Origin: an uncultured Collinsella sp.
GTDB taxonomy: Bacteria; Actinomycetota; Coriobacteriia; Coriobacteriales; Coriobacteriaceae
DNA: 6,510 nucleotides
Assembly (NCBI GenBank): GCA_900555765.1
Contig: USMA01000055.1
Location: forward strand, 1-6,510
Direction: 5' to 3'
The notes below the pieces were generated by a model. The model searched no databases. It saw only the letters and a program-made list of their open reading frames with translations, and was not told the origin of the DNA. Made by a program: the position numbers and the translations under genes. Numbering within the stretch: position 1 is the stretch's first letter; each line of letters begins with the position of its first letter. Of this stretch, positions 5,229 through 6,510 are shown piece after piece.

Positions 5229-6045
5229 ACTCGTAATCGTTCAGAATGTCGCCGAGCGGGTCACCGGAGCCGCCGCCCATGCCGCCACCCTGCTTGGCCA
5301 GATCCTTAAGGCCAAGGTAGATGAGGGCAAGGGAGATGCCGATGAGGCCAAGGGCGATCAGCGTGAGCTGAGGGATGGCAGCAAGGACAAAGCCGAGGAT
5401 GAAGAACGGCCAGGTCTCCTTGGTGGCCATCATGTTGATGACCATGGCGTAACCGACGGAAGCGACCATGCCGCCGCCGACAGCCATGCCGCCGGACAGC
5501 CAGTCGGGCATAGCGTTAAGCGCGTTGGTAACAGCCTCAGCCGGGATGATGCACAGAAGTACTGCCGGGATGGCGATACGAAGGCCCTGCATGAGGATAG
5601 CAGCGTACTGCCAGCGCTCGATGCCGGCGAAATCGCCCTTCTCGGCGCAGCCGTCCATGGCGTGAGCGATAGCGGTAGCCAGGGTACGGCAGATCATGGT
5701 CAGGAACAGACCAGCGACCGACAGCGGGACGGCGACGGCGATGGCGGCGGTAACGGCCTTGGCCGAATCGGTGGCGCCACCGTTGAGGGCGAGCACCATG
5801 ATGATCGAAGAAGCGACCGAGGCCAGAGCGGCGTCAGGCGCGACAGCGGCGCCGACGTTAGCCCAGCCAAGGGCCATCATCTGGAGCGAACCGCCCAGGA
5901 GGATGCCCTCCTGAAGGTGACCGGTTACGAGACCGATAAGCGTGCATGCCACGAGCGGCTGATGGAACTGGAACTCATCCAGAATGCCTTCCATACCGGC
6001 AAGCAACGCGACAATCGCAACAAGCAGAATAGTGATTGCAGACAT
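5227..6045 (-). CDS. manY: PTS mannose/fructose/sorbose family IIC component
   Basis: A 272-residue, very hydrophobic membrane protein that forms the sugar-binding channel with IID. The start is ATG 6043-6045 (MSAITILLVAIVALLAGMEG). Family hallmarks are the N-terminal helix, HQPLVACTLIGLVTGH at 28-43, and the signature GGSLQMMALGWANVGAAVAPD at 51-71. Several further membrane segments follow up to about residue 247. Length is typical. The C-terminus carries a Gly-rich linker (KQGGGMGGGSGDP, about 251-263) and an acidic end, probably cytosolic. It begins 18 bases after the IIB stop and is followed by IID 16 bases later, in the usual IIB-IIC-IID order. The transported sugar cannot be assigned beyond the mannose-family level (mannose, glucose, glucosamine, fructose or sorbose are all known substrates of the family). 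Confidence 0.95.
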   Translation of the reverse strand: MSAITILLVAIVALLAGMEGILDEFQFHQPLVACTLIGLVTGHLQEGILLGGSLQMMALGWANVGAAVAPDAALASVASSIIMVLALNGGATDSAKAVTAAIAVAVPLSVAGLFLTMICRTLATAIAHAMDGCAEKGDFAGIERWQYAAILMQGLRIAIPAVLLCIIPAEAVTNALNAMPDWLSGGMAVGGGMVASVGYAMVINMMATKETWPFFILGFVLAAIPQLTLIALGLIGISLALIYLGLKDLAKQGGGMGGGSGDPLGDILNDYE

Positions 6046-6054
6046 GTATCGGAC

Positions 6055-6060
6055 CCTCCT
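6055..6060 (-). promoter_or_regulatory. IIC ribosome binding site
   Basis: A full AGGAGG lies 9 bases before ATG 6045, in the short gap between IIB and IIC. It supports the chosen start. Confidence 0.85.
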
Positions 6061-6063
6061 TTA

Positions 6064-6510
6064 CTATGCTTGAGCGGCCAGTTCGGCCTTAGCTTTCTTC
6101 AACATGGCGTCGAGATCCTCGGAGGAATCCGAAGGAACCTTGCGGACCTCGAACTTGACGCCCTTGGCCTTGAGGGCCTCGAGAGTCTTGACGTCGTCAT
6201 CGCCCATAGCGACGGCGTTGGTGACGACGACCTTGCCCTTGGAGTGAGCCATGGAACCGATGTTGACTTCCTTGATGTCGACGCCGGCCTCGATGGCCTT
6301 GAGCAGATCCTGCGGGTTCTCAAAGAGCAGCATGGCCTTGGTGTCACCAAAGCGCGTGTCCTTGACGACCTCGGCCATCTTCTTGATGGGCACGACGTTG
6401 GCATGGACTCCCGGAGGGGCAGCCTGCTCGATCATGGTCTTGCGGAGCTCGTCGTGAGCAACGCCGTCGGAAACCACGATGATGCGGTTGGGGTTGATCT
6501 GCTTGGTCCA
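6064..6510 (-). CDS. PTS mannose/fructose/sorbose family IIB component, N-terminus outside window
   Basis: The frame is open from the right edge to TAG 6064-6066, giving 148 residues that start WTKQINPNRIIVVSDGVAHD. This is the IIB fold, which receives phosphate from IIA on a His and passes it to the incoming sugar. Matching features are the first strand IIVVSD, the region NPQDLLKAIEAGVDIKEVNIGS and the C-terminal strand VKFEVRKVP. The N-terminal segment with the phospho-accepting His (usually D-D-R-L-I-H-G-Q) should lie about 15-20 residues beyond the edge, so it cannot be verified. The size fits a separate IIB of about 165 residues; whether a IIA domain is fused or encoded separately upstream is not visible. 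The GTG at 6475-6477 is internal to the first strand and not a start. Confidence 0.93.
   Translation of the reverse strand, partial: WTKQINPNRIIVVSDGVAHDELRKTMIEQAAPPGVHANVVPIKKMAEVVKDTRFGDTKAMLLFENPQDLLKAIEAGVDIKEVNIGSMAHSKGKVVVTNAVAMGDDDVKTLEALKAKGVKFEVRKVPSDSSEDLDAMLKKAKAELAAQA

Noticed and set aside
1..6510. CRISPR array, insertion sequence, toxin-antitoxin or defence genes
   Set aside because: No regularly spaced repeats, transposase or integrase motifs, or small paired genes were seen on either strand.

Overview
The window looks like chromosomal DNA from a high-GC Gram-positive bacterium, most likely a gut Coriobacteriia relative of Collinsella. This is inferred from the GC-rich third codon positions, a PASTA-type Ser/Thr kinase next to a class B penicillin-binding protein, a tRNA gene with encoded CCA, and a mannose-family PTS operon ending in a DUF956 (ManO-like) gene. 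No database search was possible, so the taxonomy is an inference.

Left part, + strand (1-3370): the last 23 codons of a HAD-family hydrolase (to 73) are followed almost at once by a penicillin-binding protein without its N-terminal half (81-1184). It is open right after a stop codon and has no start codon before the conserved transpeptidase core. Next comes a complete membrane Ser/Thr kinase with four PASTA repeats (1317-3278), closed by a strong intrinsic terminator (3331-3370). The PBP-kinase pair fits the cell-wall growth and division signalling cluster of Actinobacteria, but the HAD/PBP junction looks like a deletion or a misassembly.

Middle (3371-3770): a tRNA-Arg(CCT) gene on the - strand (3560-3635) with its own terminator. 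To its left are a second copy of the tRNA 3' end with its own hairpin, and an inverted copy of the T-arm region between them. This looks like the relic of an integration site or of a decayed tandem tRNA. Right of the tRNA is a 69-bp near-perfect palindrome (3694-3762).

Right part, - strand (3771-6510): a mannose-family PTS operon read right to left, namely IIB (5' end beyond the window), IIC, IID and a DUF956/ManO-like protein. IIB, IIC and IID together would take up and phosphorylate a hexose such as mannose or a related sugar. The IID gene has an in-frame amber stop at codon 5, so as written the permease should be defective or the base is wrong. Between IID and manO is an intrinsic terminator that overlaps a plausible promoter for manO.

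I found no CRISPR array, intact mobile element, defence system or obviously new gene system. The most interesting signals are the two broken genes, the tRNA-derived repeat cluster, the palindrome, and the promoter nested in a terminator.
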